64,000 nucleotides of DNA from Emergencia timonensis (GCF_900086585.1 NZ_FLKM01000009.1:1178001-1242000); one strand, 5' to 3'. Shown: positions 1 to 9,198, numbered from the stretch's first letter. Numbers and translations: made by a program. Notes: a model not told the origin generated them from the letters alone.

Positions 1-2
1 TT

Positions 3-1289
3 CTCTTTATCGTTTTTGCAGCAGGAATGCTGGGGCTGAACATTCTGTTGTTCTTCTCCCTGTTCCGATTTCCGGCAGTGATTCTCCACGAGGAGCTTTT
101 TTTAGGAAAATCATTTCAAATCCCTTTTCTAAAGGGGCGGAAAAAAGAAGCCGCAGGGTATTTGCTGCTCAGCCTGCTGATCTGCGCGACTGCGCTGTTT
201 TTTGCTTTTATCTGCATGTGCCTTTTGTTCTGGTCTCTGAGTAAATGGCCTGACGCAGTTGACGGGGGCAGAGCCATGTTTCAGTTTTATTACACAAAAT
301 GGAGTGTGATGGGAGCCATTCTCGTGGATATCTTTGCGACCTTAGCGCTGTTTGCCATGGTTGTAACACTGTATCATCTGTATCGCAGAGATGTACGCCC
401 CGTCCAGCCTAAGGCAAAGTGGTCTGCAAGAGCCGTACTTCTGCGGTCTGCCGCGGTATTTGTCATGTTTGTTCTATTGGCTTTTTACAGCGAAACGGAA
501 TTAGGAGGGAATCTGTTTTCTTCGGAGCATGATACGAAGATTGTCGCCCATCGGGCAGGTGCCGCTTTTGCGCCGGAAAATACAGTGGCTGCGTTGAAAA
601 CGTCAATCGAGGCAGGTGTCGAACTGGCGGAAATCGACGTACAGCAGACGAGAGACGGCGTGCTGATTGTCATGCACGATGCCAGCTTCAAACGCACGGC
701 GAATCTCAATCAAAAGGTCTGGGATACAGAGTATAAGACGGTAAAGACCCTGGATGCCGGCTCTCATTTTTCCTCTGATTTTGCTGGCGAAAAGATCCCC
801 ACACTGCAGAAAATGCTTTTGACAGCAAAGAACCGCATCCATCTGATGATTGAACTAAAGGCCACAGGCCACGAGAAACATCTTGTGGAAAAAACAGTGC
901 AAGAGGTGATGGCAGCGGGGATGAGCCGGCAATGTACCATCGCCTCCATGGATTTAGATCTGCTGAAAGAGAGCAAGTCATTGGCGCCTGCGATTGATAC
1001 CGTCTATATCACCACATTTTTGAAGCTGGATTCCTTTGACCACAGCTATCTTGACGGATACAGCGTAGAGACTACCTTTCTCTCTCCCAAAATTGTGGCA
1101 GAAGCACATGCAAGAGGCAAAAAGGTCTACGGATGGACGGCCAACACCAAGAAGAATATGAAAAAAATCCTCCGCCTGGGAACAGACGGTTTAGTGACGG
1201 ATAACCCTCTGTACGGCATGTTTACCTCAAAGAATGCCGACAAAGACCAGACCTTGGAATTTGTGACAGACTTGCTGTATCCGGATTAG
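3..1289 (+). CDS. Membrane-anchored glycerophosphodiester phosphodiesterase, 5' end outside window
   Basis: The frame is open from the first bases, so the true start lies upstream; the first ATG inside the window is at 27. From that ATG the protein has hydrophobic segments near residues 46-70, 94-118 and 139-155, matching the carboxy part of the GDPD-associated membrane domain. A catalytic GDPD domain follows from about residue 171. The HRAG motif is at 175-178, an ENT motif at 184-186, the metal-binding ExD at 202-204 and the HD pair at 217-218. Enzymes of this family hydrolyse glycerophosphodiesters to glycerol-3-phosphate and an alcohol; the membrane domain suggests action on lipid-derived or teichoic-acid-derived substrates (inference). 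It is convergent with the MATE gene, with one base between the stops. Confidence 0.88.
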   Translation, partial: LFIVFAAGMLGLNILLFFSLFRFPAVILHEELFLGKSFQIPFLKGRKKEAAGYLLLSLLICATALFFAFICMCLLFWSLSKWPDAVDGGRAMFQFYYTKWSVMGAILVDIFATLALFAMVVTLYHLYRRDVRPVQPKAKWSARAVLLRSAAVFVMFVLLAFYSETELGGNLFSSEHDTKIVAHRAGAAFAPENTVAALKTSIEAGVELAEIDVQQTRDGVLIVMHDASFKRTANLNQKVWDTEYKTVKTLDAGSHFSSDFAGEKIPTLQKMLLTAKNRIHLMIELKATGHEKHLVEKTVQEVMAAGMSRQCTIASMDLDLLKESKSLAPAIDTVYITTFLKLDSFDHSYLDGYSVETTFLSPKIVAEAHARGKKVYGWTANTKKNMKKILRLGTDGLVTDNPLYGMFTSKNADKDQTLEFVTDLLYPD

Positions 1290-1290
1290 C

Positions 1291-2655
1291 TCAGTTCATG
1301 TTTTTGACGGCAGTTGCCTTCATTGATTTGATTGACAATACACATACCAGAGTCGTTAAAATATCAGCGGCAGGCTGTGCAAAATAAATACCCGCGACAC
1401 CCCAGAATTGAGGCAGAATCAATATGAATGGAATGTAAAACAGCCCTTGCCGCACTGAGGAAAGAAACAATCCATATTTGGAAGCACCAATCGTTTGATA
1501 AGTAATTGTCATCATATAGCATAACCCGAAAGCCGGGTACAAGATTACTTGGGAAATGAGCAGCCATCTGCCATACTCTATAATGGCCGGATTTCCATTG
1601 AAGAGACTGATCAACGGTTTCGCCAAAGTGATATATATGATTGCTACGATGATTGTTAAAAGAACTGCTCCCTTTAAAGCGAACCGGACTGACTGGTGAA
1701 ATCTTTTTTCTTCTTTCGCGCCAAACGCATAAGAAGCTACTGGCTGATACCCCTGCATAAAGCCCATAATCACATAGCAGCCGATTAAGACGAGCCGTTG
1801 GACTACGCCATAAGCTGCGATAATTTCATCTGATTGGGGCAGCGCCGCGGCTGTCATGTTTGTCAAAGAGGCTGCCACCGATAAACATATTTGTATGACT
1901 GCCGTTGGAATGCCAATGCACGTAACTGTTTTGATCAATTTCCAATCAGGTTGGAAAGATTTTATTTTTATTTTGATGATAGAGTTTCCGCTGGCATAAA
2001 ACCACAGCAAAATAAAAAATGTGACAAACTGAGATATCGTGGTCGCAAGAGAAGCCCCTGCTACACCCATATCCAGTCCCCAGTTGAACATGAAGACTGG
2101 ATCTAGAACGATATTGAGTAATGCTCCGGTAATGACGGAGATAGAAGATATTTTCACAGAAGATTCTGCTCTTGCAGCACAGTTCATACTTTGTGCCGGG
2201 AGGTTTGCTAATGCTGCTATGAACATCCAGAAAGCGTAGTCCTCTGCCAATGGCAATGAGCTTTCGGATGCGCCAAAGGCCCGCATGAAAGGCTCAAGAA
2301 ACACAATGCCGCCTATACATAATGTCACGCCGATCATAACCGATAAGCCAACGATTGTTGTGACAGTACGGCTGGCTCCTTCGCTGTCCCTGCCGCCTAA
2401 CTGCCGCCCCGCTAAAACGGCAGCTCCGGCAGCAAATATATTTTCGATTGAAACCATGATAAGCAGGAGAGGAACTGTAACGCCTACTGCCGTCAGCGCA
2501 ATATCAGAGTTCAGCATTCCAATATAGGCAGTGTCAACTAAGTTATAAATTGCTTTGGCCAATAGCGCAAGTGTAGCCGGTATTGCCAGTTTTACGATTG
2601 ATTTTGAAGGGGGAATATCACCTAAAATAGAATTTGATCTGTACACTTCTGCCAT
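1291..2655 (-). CDS. MATE family multidrug efflux transporter
   Basis: A 454-residue, very hydrophobic protein with about 12 predicted membrane segments and the two-bundle layout of the MATE (MatE) family. The amino-terminal part has the typical PxxLxxLxxxIYNxxDTxxIG-like pattern around residues 25-50. MATE proteins export cationic drugs or metabolites using a Na+ or H+ gradient. The start ATG overlaps the TAA of the upstream TetR gene by one base, so the two are translationally coupled. The TetR repressor is therefore likely to control this pump in response to an exported compound. The substrate cannot be read from sequence. Confidence 0.92.
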   Translation of the reverse strand: MAEVYRSNSILGDIPPSKSIVKLAIPATLALLAKAIYNLVDTAYIGMLNSDIALTAVGVTVPLLLIMVSIENIFAAGAAVLAGRQLGGRDSEGASRTVTTIVGLSVMIGVTLCIGGIVFLEPFMRAFGASESSLPLAEDYAFWMFIAALANLPAQSMNCAARAESSVKISSISVITGALLNIVLDPVFMFNWGLDMGVAGASLATTISQFVTFFILLWFYASGNSIIKIKIKSFQPDWKLIKTVTCIGIPTAVIQICLSVAASLTNMTAAALPQSDEIIAAYGVVQRLVLIGCYVIMGFMQGYQPVASYAFGAKEEKRFHQSVRFALKGAVLLTIIVAIIYITLAKPLISLFNGNPAIIEYGRWLLISQVILYPAFGLCYMMTITYQTIGASKYGLFLSSVRQGLFYIPFILILPQFWGVAGIYFAQPAADILTTLVCVLSIKSMKATAVKNMN

Positions 2656-3263
2656 TATGATTTCTGCTCCCTTCTGTCAATTACCCCGTATAATAATATG
2701 TTCAGTGCTCTTTTGCAGCTTTGTTCATGGGCTTCAAATTCCGTGACCGGATACTTGATATTGATAAAGTCCTGAAACTGTCTAAAAGTTTCTATTACTT
2801 CACCCTTTGTCATAGGAGGCCTCAGAGAAAGTGGTGCTAATAATTTGTCTAAAATCTGGATATTCAACTGATCAAAATTTCTCTTGCACTCTTGTATTTT
2901 TGTTTCAAGGTGGGTCGGCGGAGTAATCATCACTTCGCAAAAAATTCGCTGATAAATAGGATATTCTGTAAAGAAAGACATTCTTACAGCAAAATATTCT
3001 TCTAATTGTCTTTCGATATCACTTTCTGCATCCTGCATTTTGCTTCTTAAATATTCTGTAAGCAGGCAGAAGCATTCCTCTACGCAAGCCAAAAACAGAT
3101 CATCCTTTGTTTTAAAATAATGATAGATAATGCCCTTGGAAATGCCTTGGGCAGAGCAGATCGTGTTAATAGAACTTGCACCGTAACCTTGTTTAGAAAA
3201 TTCGTTCAAAGCACTATCCATAATACGTCGTCTTGTTTGTAAATTTTTTTCTTCTCGTTTCAT
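2655..3263 (-). CDS. TetR/AcrR family repressor of the MATE operon
   Basis: The frame opens at 3311, but the ATG at 3263 is preceded by a good ribosome binding site (GGAG, four bases before the ATG), which gives about 202 residues. The first 50 residues form a TetR helix-turn-helix, with the usual GxxxxSINxICxxxGISKGxIYxYFxxKDDL pattern. The carboxy-terminal ligand domain is divergent, as is normal for the family. It is the first gene of a two-gene operon with the MATE pump. Two palindromic sites with core GACCATGTGGTC or a close variant lie in its own promoter, so autorepression is likely (inference). Confidence 0.9.
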   Translation of the reverse strand: MKREEKNLQTRRRIMDSALNEFSKQGYGASSINTICSAQGISKGIIYHYFKTKDDLFLACVEECFCLLTEYLRSKMQDAESDIERQLEEYFAVRMSFFTEYPIYQRIFCEVMITPPTHLETKIQECKRNFDQLNIQILDKLLAPLSLRPPMTKGEVIETFRQFQDFINIKYPVTEFEAHEQSCKRALNILLYGVIDRREQKS

Positions 3264-3278
3264 AACTCCTCCAAAAAT

Positions 3279-3330
3279 AGACCATGTAGTCTGTTTTCTA
3301 TATCTTAACAAAAATAGACCATGTGGTCAA
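3279..3330 (-). promoter_or_regulatory. TetR-MATE promoter with two palindromic operators
   Basis: On the minus strand a -35 TTGACC (3325-3330) and a -10 TAAGAT (3302-3307) are separated by 17 bp. A 12-bp near-palindrome GACCATGTGGTC (3317-3328) overlaps the -35. A second copy, AGACCATGTAGTCT (3279-3292), lies between the -10 and the ribosome binding site. Paired palindromes overlapping a promoter are what is expected of a TetR autoregulator. Confidence 0.8.
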
Positions 3331-3376
3331 TATTTATTCTTGAAAATCTTGTGACAGCTCATTATTTGCAAAAAAA

Positions 3377-3412
3377 AATCGGCAGCGTCCTTTCTAAAGA
3401 ACACTGCCGATT
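3377..3412 (-). terminator. Rho-independent terminator of the YeiH gene
   Basis: The stem AATCGGCAG (3377-3385) pairs with CTGCCGATT (3404-3412). On the minus strand it is followed by a run of T. It lies just downstream of the YeiH stop codon. Confidence 0.8.
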
Positions 3413-3415
3413 AAA

Positions 3416-4456
3416 TTACCAGAGATGCATCACATGCTGCAAGAGCAGGCTGACACCAGTGATTCCAATCCAGCAGCAGAGACCCATAAAGAGCGGTTTG
3501 CCGCCGGTTTTGACTAGCTTCACGATGTTGGTGTTGAGGCCGATGGCTGCCATGGCCAGTACGATGAAGAACTTGGAAAGTTCTTTGATCGGCGCAAAGA
3601 AGTCAGCCGGCACGCCCATAGAGGCGGCTATGGTGGTGATGATGGAGGCTGCGATGAAGTAGAGGATGAAGAACGGGAAAATATCTTTCATAGAAACTTT
3701 TTTCCCCGCTGCTTCATCTTCTTTCTCCTCTTTTCTTGTCCTCCAAACTGCCAAAATCAAAGTAATCGGGATGATAGCCAGGGTTCTGGTCAATTTGACG
3801 GTGACGGCCTTATCCAAGGTAGCAGCGCCCAGATTCCACATGCTGTCCCAGGTAGAGGCGCATGCTGTGACGGAAGAAGTATCGTTGACAGCAGTTCCGG
3901 CAAAGATGCCGAAGGCTTCCCCGGAAGTAGTGTCAAATCCGATAGCATGTCCAAATGCCGGAAATATGACGGCAGCCAGCACGTTAAAGAAGAATATGAT
4001 GGAAATCGCCTGTGCGACTTCCTCATCGTCTGCTTCTATGACCGGGGCAGTGGCGGCGATGGCAGAACCGCCGCAGATAGAAGATCCTACGCCGACCAGA
4101 GTCGAGATGTTGGCCGGTGTCTTCATAACCTTGTGCAGCACATAGGCGATGAGCAGAGACGTAGATATGGTACATATGATAATCGGAAGAGATTGCTTTC
4201 CGGTTTGCAAGATGACGTTTAAATTTAATCCGAAACCAAGCAAGATGACTGCCCACTGCAGAATCTTCTTTGATGTGAACTTGATGCCTGCTTCAAATGA
4301 GGTTTTATCTCTAATCAGCAGAGTCACGATCATCCCTGCCAAAATTGCAATGACGGCGCCTCCGACGATGGGGAAGGCTTTGCCGAGAAACCACGAAGGG
4401 ACGGCTAGAGCCAGGCAAAGAAACAGACCTTTGCCGTTTTTGTTTATAAAGTTCAT
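3416..4456 (-). CDS. YeiH family putative sulfate exporter
   Basis: The frame opens at 4510, but the ATG at 4456 has a strong AGGAGG site just upstream, giving 346 residues. The protein has about ten hydrophobic segments. It carries family signatures such as the GxGSSICGGSAIAA motif and the GTAVNDTSSV motif, in which polar residues lie inside membrane segments. The family (Pfam Cons_hypoth698, YeiH/YadS-like) is annotated as a putative sulfate exporter, although direct proof is scarce. A short highly charged loop (residues near 235-255) separates two membrane bundles. The gene stands alone with its own terminator. Confidence 0.88.
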   Translation of the reverse strand: MNFINKNGKGLFLCLALAVPSWFLGKAFPIVGGAVIAILAGMIVTLLIRDKTSFEAGIKFTSKKILQWAVILLGFGLNLNVILQTGKQSLPIIICTISTSLLIAYVLHKVMKTPANISTLVGVGSSICGGSAIAATAPVIEADDEEVAQAISIIFFFNVLAAVIFPAFGHAIGFDTTSGEAFGIFAGTAVNDTSSVTACASTWDSMWNLGAATLDKAVTVKLTRTLAIIPITLILAVWRTRKEEKEDEAAGKKVSMKDIFPFFILYFIAASIITTIAASMGVPADFFAPIKELSKFFIVLAMAAIGLNTNIVKLVKTGGKPLFMGLCCWIGITGVSLLLQHVMHLW

Positions 4457-4582
4457 AGTGTATCCTCCTAAAATGATATCGCAAAGAATCATTATAGCGA
4501 AAAATGTCAAAAAAGTAAAATGTGTGAAAATTGAAATAATGGGTATTTATATAGAATACCGATAGAAAGGCAGGGATCAAAC

Positions 4583-4855
4583 GTGAGTATTGAATTGACG
4601 CAGGCGGCAAAAGACCAATTAGACAAGATGCTGAGTGATGACAGATATATGAGAATCGCCTTGAACAAGACAGGCTGCTGTAACTTTACATTGGACTTTT
4701 ACGTGGACCGGATGAGATCAAAGGACGAGTTGATCGACGTAGACGGATATGGATTTCTGATTTCGGAGTTAGAAAAACCGATTTTGGACAGCGTAGTTAA
4801 AATTGACTATGGCAGAAAGGGCATATTCAAAGATTTCAGAGCCGTCATGAGGTAA
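4583..4855 (+). CDS. HesB/IscA-like iron-sulfur cluster biosynthesis family protein
   Basis: A 90-residue protein starting with GTG after a weak GGCAGGG site. The opening IELTxxAKxxLxxML and the central NKTGCCNFTLDFY segment resemble the Fe-S biosynthesis fold (PF01521). Only the Cys pair at about residues 32-33 is present. The carboxy-terminal CxC of true IscA scaffolds is missing, so it may be a degenerate single-domain relative of unknown job rather than a working A-type carrier. It shares a terminator region with the convergent mscL. Confidence 0.65.
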   Translation: MSIELTQAAKDQLDKMLSDDRYMRIALNKTGCCNFTLDFYVDRMRSKDELIDVDGYGFLISELEKPILDSVVKIDYGRKGIFKDFRAVMR

Positions 4856-4876
4856 TCTGAAGTTGCCAGATTCTAA

Positions 4877-4906
4877 AAAACCGATAAGAAGATGCTTATC
4901 GGTTTT
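4877..4906. terminator. Bidirectional terminator between Fe-S gene and mscL
   Basis: AAAACCGATAAG (4877-4888) pairs with CTTATCGGTTTT (4895-4906). It has A and T tracts on the two sides and so can serve both convergent genes. The mscL stop codon lies inside the stem. Confidence 0.85.
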
Positions 4907-5300
4907 CATTATATTCTCTTTGTTCTGACAGCAGATCCCTGATTTCGGTGAGAAGCTGCACCTCTTCTGACGGTTTTTCTGGCTCTGGTGCGGGTTCTTC
5001 TTTCTTTCTCTGCAATTTGTTAAAGGCTTTCATGATGCTGAAGATAACCAGAGCAGTCAGCAGGAATACGATGACGGCCTGTACAAAATTTCCAATTAAA
5101 ATCATGCTGTCGCCTACCGAGACGGTGATGCCTGTAAAATCCAGACCGCCGATGATGATGCCCAGTATGGGCGTGATGATGTCATTGACGAGAGATGTCA
5201 CGATGGCGGTAAAAGCGCCGCCGATGATGATGCCGATAGCCATGCTCATGGCATCGCCCCGTGAGATAAATTCTTTGAATTCGGATAAAAACTTCTTCAT
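4896..5300 (-). CDS. mscL: Large-conductance mechanosensitive channel MscL
   Basis: A 134-residue protein that matches MscL in length and architecture. It has an amphipathic amino-terminal helix with FKEFISRGDAMSMAIGIIIG, then TM1 (about 15-45), a periplasmic loop, TM2 (about 65-90) and a charged cytoplasmic helix at the carboxy end. MscL pentamers open under extreme membrane tension and save the cell from hypo-osmotic lysis. Two consecutive ATG codons are present; the second (5300) has better spacing from the GGAGGG site. Its last codons form one arm of the shared terminator. Confidence 0.97.
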   Translation of the reverse strand: MKKFLSEFKEFISRGDAMSMAIGIIIGGAFTAIVTSLVNDIITPILGIIIGGLDFTGITVSVGDSMILIGNFVQAVIVFLLTALVIFSIMKAFNKLQRKKEEPAPEPEKPSEEVQLLTEIRDLLSEQREYNENR

Positions 5301-5386
5301 CATAACCCTCCATTACATGTTCTTTTAACGATATCATCATACTAGATTTTCGAAAGAAGTCAAGTCTTGTAATTATTTGATTTTTC

Positions 5387-5415
5387 TTGAAGAAAAGGCC
5401 TGATTCATGTATACT
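5387..5415 (+). promoter_or_regulatory. Promoter of the thioesterase-AraC operon
   Basis: A -35 TTGAAG (5387-5392) and a -10 TATACT (5410-5415) are 17 bp apart. They lie about 30 bp upstream of an AGGAGGG ribosome binding site and the thioesterase ATG at 5447. Confidence 0.7.
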
Positions 5416-5446
5416 GCTAGTATAAAAGTTTCTAGGAGGGAAATCT

Positions 5447-5836
5447 ATGTTAGAAGCAGGCATAAAAGGAACACAGGAAGTTAAGGTGACAGAGGAGAAT
5501 ACAGCATTGACCATGGGAAGCGGCACCCTCAAGGTTTTCGCAACACCTTCCATGATCGCGTTGATGGAAAAGACGGCATGGCAGAGCGTTGCACCGCATC
5601 TGGAAGAGGGCAGCGGCACCGTAGGCACACAGCTCAACGTAAGTCACCTGTCAGCGACGCCTTTGGGCATGACAGTCAGATGCGAAAGCGAGCTGACCGA
5701 AGTCGATGGCAGGAAGCTGGTGTTCAAGGTAGCAGCGTATGACAATGCGGGCTTGATCGGAGAAGGTACCCACGAACGTTTCATCGTCAAAAACGAGAAG
5801 TTCCAGGCAAAGGCTGACAGCAAGGCAAATGCATAA
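5447..5836 (+). CDS. FlK-like hotdog thioesterase
   Basis: A 129-residue hotdog-fold protein. Thr33, Glu41 and His67 have the same 8- and 26-residue spacing as the Thr42-Glu50-His76 triad of fluoroacetyl-CoA thioesterase FlK, as I recall it. The motif ATPSMIALME and the later VSHLSATPLG are typical of the family. FlK itself hydrolyses fluoroacetyl-CoA; housekeeping relatives in anaerobes probably act on other short acyl-CoAs, so the substrate here is unknown. It has a strong AGGAGG site. It overlaps the next AraC gene by eight bases, which implies co-expression. Confidence 0.85.
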   Translation: MLEAGIKGTQEVKVTEENTALTMGSGTLKVFATPSMIALMEKTAWQSVAPHLEEGSGTVGTQLNVSHLSATPLGMTVRCESELTEVDGRKLVFKVAAYDNAGLIGEGTHERFIVKNEKFQAKADSKANA

Positions 5837-6698
5837 CAGGCTGTTATTACAGAACATCATCAATGATATTGAAGAAAATCTTGCAGAGAAGCTGACGCTT
5901 GCGGATTTGGCAGGCAGATTTGGCCTTTCGGAAATCTACATCCGAAAGCTGTTCAAATCTGCTTTTCATATGCCGATTTCTACCTATATCAAAAAGCGAA
6001 AACTTTCCAGCAGCGCAGGACTGATGCTTGCAAGTGATTTTCGCATTGCAGATATTGCGGCGGAATACGGCTATGAATTTCCCCAAACCTACATCAACGC
6101 CTTCAAAAGGGAATACGGCATGACGCCTTTTCAGTGGAAAAAATCAGGAAAGCCTCTTGCTATCACTGAAAAAGTCTCACTGGAGCAGATGATTGCCATT
6201 GGAGAAGAGAATATGATTCTGCCAGATGTATGCATCCTGCCGAAAATGATCCTGTCGGGGGTGAAGCATAACCTGGGGTTTGCAGAATCCCACAGCCTGG
6301 CTCCACAAAGAGCCTTGGAATTCTGGGATCTTTGTTACCCACATTTGGATCACGTAAAGGAGAAGGGTGTCTACTACGGTGTAACGAAGAATTATGACGC
6401 AGAAAAACAGCGCTCCGATTATTATTGCACAGCTCACGTTTCTGCTCCAAACGAAAAGTATTGCAATCTCCTGCTGGCCAAGTCCCGTTATGCAAGATTT
6501 ACCTATATCGGCAGCCATTCTTATCGGGAGCTGGACGTGAAAAGGGCAGAGGAAATGTATCAGGCCATAGCGTCCTATTTCCGCCGCCAGCCTGAAGGGC
6601 AGCATATATTTGACCAGAACATGTATTTTGAGCGGGTAGATACAAAAGCCTGTACGGAAGATTTTTGCACCATGGAATGGTATATCCCGTATAAATAG
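5829..6698 (+). CDS. AraC family regulator with amino-terminal HTH
   Basis: The 289-residue protein begins with two AraC-type helix-turn-helix motifs (residues about 8-105, with LADLAGRFGLSEIYIRKLFK and the closing GMTPFQW signature). A roughly 150-residue effector-binding domain of the GyrI/SOUL-like kind follows. This order is the reverse of AraC itself and matches the Rob/SoxS-plus-GyrI type that binds small hydrophobic or cationic ligands. It overlaps the thioesterase stop, so it probably regulates that operon or itself. Confidence 0.87.
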   Translation: MHNRLLLQNIINDIEENLAEKLTLADLAGRFGLSEIYIRKLFKSAFHMPISTYIKKRKLSSSAGLMLASDFRIADIAAEYGYEFPQTYINAFKREYGMTPFQWKKSGKPLAITEKVSLEQMIAIGEENMILPDVCILPKMILSGVKHNLGFAESHSLAPQRALEFWDLCYPHLDHVKEKGVYYGVTKNYDAEKQRSDYYCTAHVSAPNEKYCNLLLAKSRYARFTYIGSHSYRELDVKRAEEMYQAIASYFRRQPEGQHIFDQNMYFERVDTKACTEDFCTMEWYIPYK

Positions 6699-6761
6699 TA
6701 TCTCTTTCGTTCATTTTTCCGTAATGGAACATGATACGATGAATGAAAGGAGGATTTGACT

Positions 6762-7529
6762 ATGGAATTGAAGAAAGTGAATTTGGACAACCTGGAGCAG
6801 GAGCATATCTGCTGCGCGATATCGGAGAAGAAAGGGGAAACTTCTGTCTCCTCAAAAAAACAGTGGCTGCGGCAGAGGATGGAAGAGGGATTGGTTTTCC
6901 TCAAACTGGATGAGAGGGGAAAAGTCTTCATCGAATATCTGCCGGCGGAGGCCGCCTGGGCGCCTGTCGAAGCGCCGGGTTATCTCTATATCGACTGTTT
7001 CTGGGTTTCTGGAAAATATAAAGGGAAAGGATATGGCGACGCGCTTCTGGAAGAATGCATCGCCGATGGAAAGGCCCAGGGTAAGAAAGGACTGGTCGTT
7101 TTGTCGACCAAAAAGAAAATGCCCTTTCTCTCTGATCCCGGCTATTTGAAATATAAGGGATTTATCGTAGCGGACACCTGTAAGCCGTACTACGAGCTGC
7201 TCTACCTGCCCTTTGAGGAGGGTGCGCAGGTACCGAAATTCTGTCACAGTGTGAAGAAGGCTGCGGTTCCAAAAGACGGCTGGACGCTGTACTACACCAA
7301 TCAGTGCCCTCACACGGCAAAATACGTGCCTGTCCTGGTCGATGCAGCGGCGGAACGGGGGATCAAAATCCAGCCGGTTCATATTGAAAGCAGGGAAGCG
7401 GCGCAGAATGCACCGAATCCGTTTACGACCTATGCTCTCTATCGTGATGGAGAATTCCTGACCAACGAGATCTTGTCAGAGAAAAGCTTTGATAAACTCC
7501 TGACCCGGATGAATGAAACCGGCAAATAG
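6762..7529 (+). CDS. GNAT acetyltransferase with carboxy-terminal YoaP domain
   Basis: The ATG at 6762 follows AAAGGAGG and gives 255 residues. Residues about 5-150 form a GNAT domain, with the acetyl-CoA loop in KYKGKGYGDALLEECI. Residues about 165-255 match the YoaP-like domain, which contains YYTNQCPHTAKYVP with a thioredoxin-like single Cys and the NPFTTYALYRDGEF stretch. The family is widespread in clostridia, but its acceptor substrate is unknown. The gene is monocistronic or loosely linked to the downstream D-aminoacylase. Confidence 0.85.
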   Translation: MELKKVNLDNLEQEHICCAISEKKGETSVSSKKQWLRQRMEEGLVFLKLDERGKVFIEYLPAEAAWAPVEAPGYLYIDCFWVSGKYKGKGYGDALLEECIADGKAQGKKGLVVLSTKKKMPFLSDPGYLKYKGFIVADTCKPYYELLYLPFEEGAQVPKFCHSVKKAAVPKDGWTLYYTNQCPHTAKYVPVLVDAAAERGIKIQPVHIESREAAQNAPNPFTTYALYRDGEFLTNEILSEKSFDKLLTRMNETGK

Positions 7530-7596
7530 GGCTGGATTTTCCCGCCTCCCCATGGTAAAATAAAGTCAGTAAATTCTGAAAAATGGAGGCGATGGA

Positions 7597-9198
7597 ATGA
7601 AGACTTTATTGAAGAACGGATTGATCTACGACGGAACCGGCGAAGAACCTTTTCACGGCGATATTTTGATCAAAGACGAAAAGCTCGAGGAAATCGGCGA
7701 GAACTTACAAGACGATGAGGCGGAAGTCATCGACCTTGCGGGACTCTCGGTTTCTCCGGGCTTTTTTGATGCCCACTCCCACAACGATTTCTTTGCCATA
7801 AAGAAGGAACCGGAGAAATACTTCGATCCTTTCGTCAGGCAGGGGATCACGTCCTTTATCGCAGGAAACTGCGGGCTTTCCAGCGTGGGTTTTGAGAAAG
7901 ACAGCCCCTACAAGGAGGGCGTCGGCGGCGGCCTTTTCCACAACTGGGATGTGACGGGCGAATACGGCACCGTCAAAGAATTCTTTGACGCCATCGACAA
8001 GAATACGCCGCTGAACATCGCAACCCTGGTGGGTCACTGCTCGGCGAGAAACAGCGTGTCCGGCTTCGAGAACAGGGAGCTGACGCCCGAAGAGCGCGGC
8101 CGCATGCTGGGCATCATGGAGCAGGGTCTGAAAGAGGGCGCCTGCGGCTTGTCACTGGGGCTGATGTACGAACCGGGGGTCTATGCCAAGACGGGAGAAC
8201 TGCGCGACGTGGCGAAGCTCTGCGAAGCTTACGACGTGCCCATGACCGTCCATCCGCGTGCCAGCAGCGCGGTGTCCCTGGCCTATTCCAGCCCATTTGG
8301 TAGACCCCATATTCTGCGGGCCCTGGACGAACTGGAGGAGGTTTCTCGGGGGACCCATATGAAGCTGCAGTATTCCCACGCTATCTTTGTGGGGCGTTCT
8401 TCTTTTAAATGCAAGGATGAGCTGCTTCGGATTTTGATGGGAATGAGAGAAAACGGTATTGACGCCATGTTCGATATCTATGCAGAGGATCGGGGCGTAT
8501 CGGTCATTACGGTCATCATGCCTGCGTGGTACCAGTCCATGAGCAAAGAAGAAAAGCGTAAGCCGTTCAACAAGCTGAAGTTCACGCTGCTCGCCAAGCT
8601 GAGCATGAAGATGCTGGGTTTCAATTTCGACAATATCCTCATTGCAGACGTCGGGGAGGGCTATGAGAAATATGAGGGAAAGACCGTTCATCAGATTGCC
8701 CGTGAAGAGGGAATGAGCGATATCGACGCCTACTTGCATCTCTGTGAAATCAGCAACAACACAGGCCGCGTCATCATGGAGCCTTACAGCACGGCGGAAA
8801 TCATCAGCGAGTTTTCCAAACATCCAAACGTACTCTACATGACCGATGCCTGGGTCGAGGAGCGGGGCGTGCAGAACCTGGCCATTTACGACTGCTTCCC
8901 GAAATTCCTCCACCTGTCGCTCAAAGGCAGCGGCGATACCATGGCTGCTACCGTCCGCAAGATGAGCGGCGCTGTGGCTGATCGGTTCTGCATTGGGCAA
9001 AGGGGATATATCAAAAAAGGCTTCTTTGCCGATCTGACCGTCTTTGATGAAGAAAAGCTGAAGAACGGCGTGCCCGATCAAAATAAACCCTTCGGCATCG
9101 AGAAGGTCTTTGTCAACGGCACGAAGGTCCTCGACGGCGAGACTCTTGACCGCCAGGCTTTTGCAAAGGCAGGAAGAGCCATGCCGCGCGAAAGATAA
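7597..9198 (+). CDS. N-acyl-D-amino-acid deacylase (D-aminoacylase) family amidohydrolase
   Basis: A 533-residue amidohydrolase-3 type protein. It has the metal-binding motif DAHSHND near residue 60, a GNCG segment with the characteristic metal-bridging Cys near residue 90, and the final HRGxIxxGxxADLxVFD-like strand rebuilt as QRGYIKKGFFADLTVFD. D-aminoacylases hydrolyse N-acyl-D-amino acids to D-amino acids and carboxylates. Related enzymes act on other cyclic or acylated amides, so the exact substrate is uncertain. It has a GGAGG site seven bases before the ATG. The local base composition is richer in GC than the neighbours. Confidence 0.9.
   Translation: MKTLLKNGLIYDGTGEEPFHGDILIKDEKLEEIGENLQDDEAEVIDLAGLSVSPGFFDAHSHNDFFAIKKEPEKYFDPFVRQGITSFIAGNCGLSSVGFEKDSPYKEGVGGGLFHNWDVTGEYGTVKEFFDAIDKNTPLNIATLVGHCSARNSVSGFENRELTPEERGRMLGIMEQGLKEGACGLSLGLMYEPGVYAKTGELRDVAKLCEAYDVPMTVHPRASSAVSLAYSSPFGRPHILRALDELEEVSRGTHMKLQYSHAIFVGRSSFKCKDELLRILMGMRENGIDAMFDIYAEDRGVSVITVIMPAWYQSMSKEEKRKPFNKLKFTLLAKLSMKMLGFNFDNILIADVGEGYEKYEGKTVHQIAREEGMSDIDAYLHLCEISNNTGRVIMEPYSTAEIISEFSKHPNVLYMTDAWVEERGVQNLAIYDCFPKFLHLSLKGSGDTMAATVRKMSGAVADRFCIGQRGYIKKGFFADLTVFDEEKLKNGVPDQNKPFGIEKVFVNGTKVLDGETLDRQAFAKAGRAMPRER

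Noticed and set aside
8152..9081. Long minus-strand frame of 309 codons opposite the D-aminoacylase gene
   Set aside because: A shadow frame caused by GC-rich codon usage; no ribosome site or domain.
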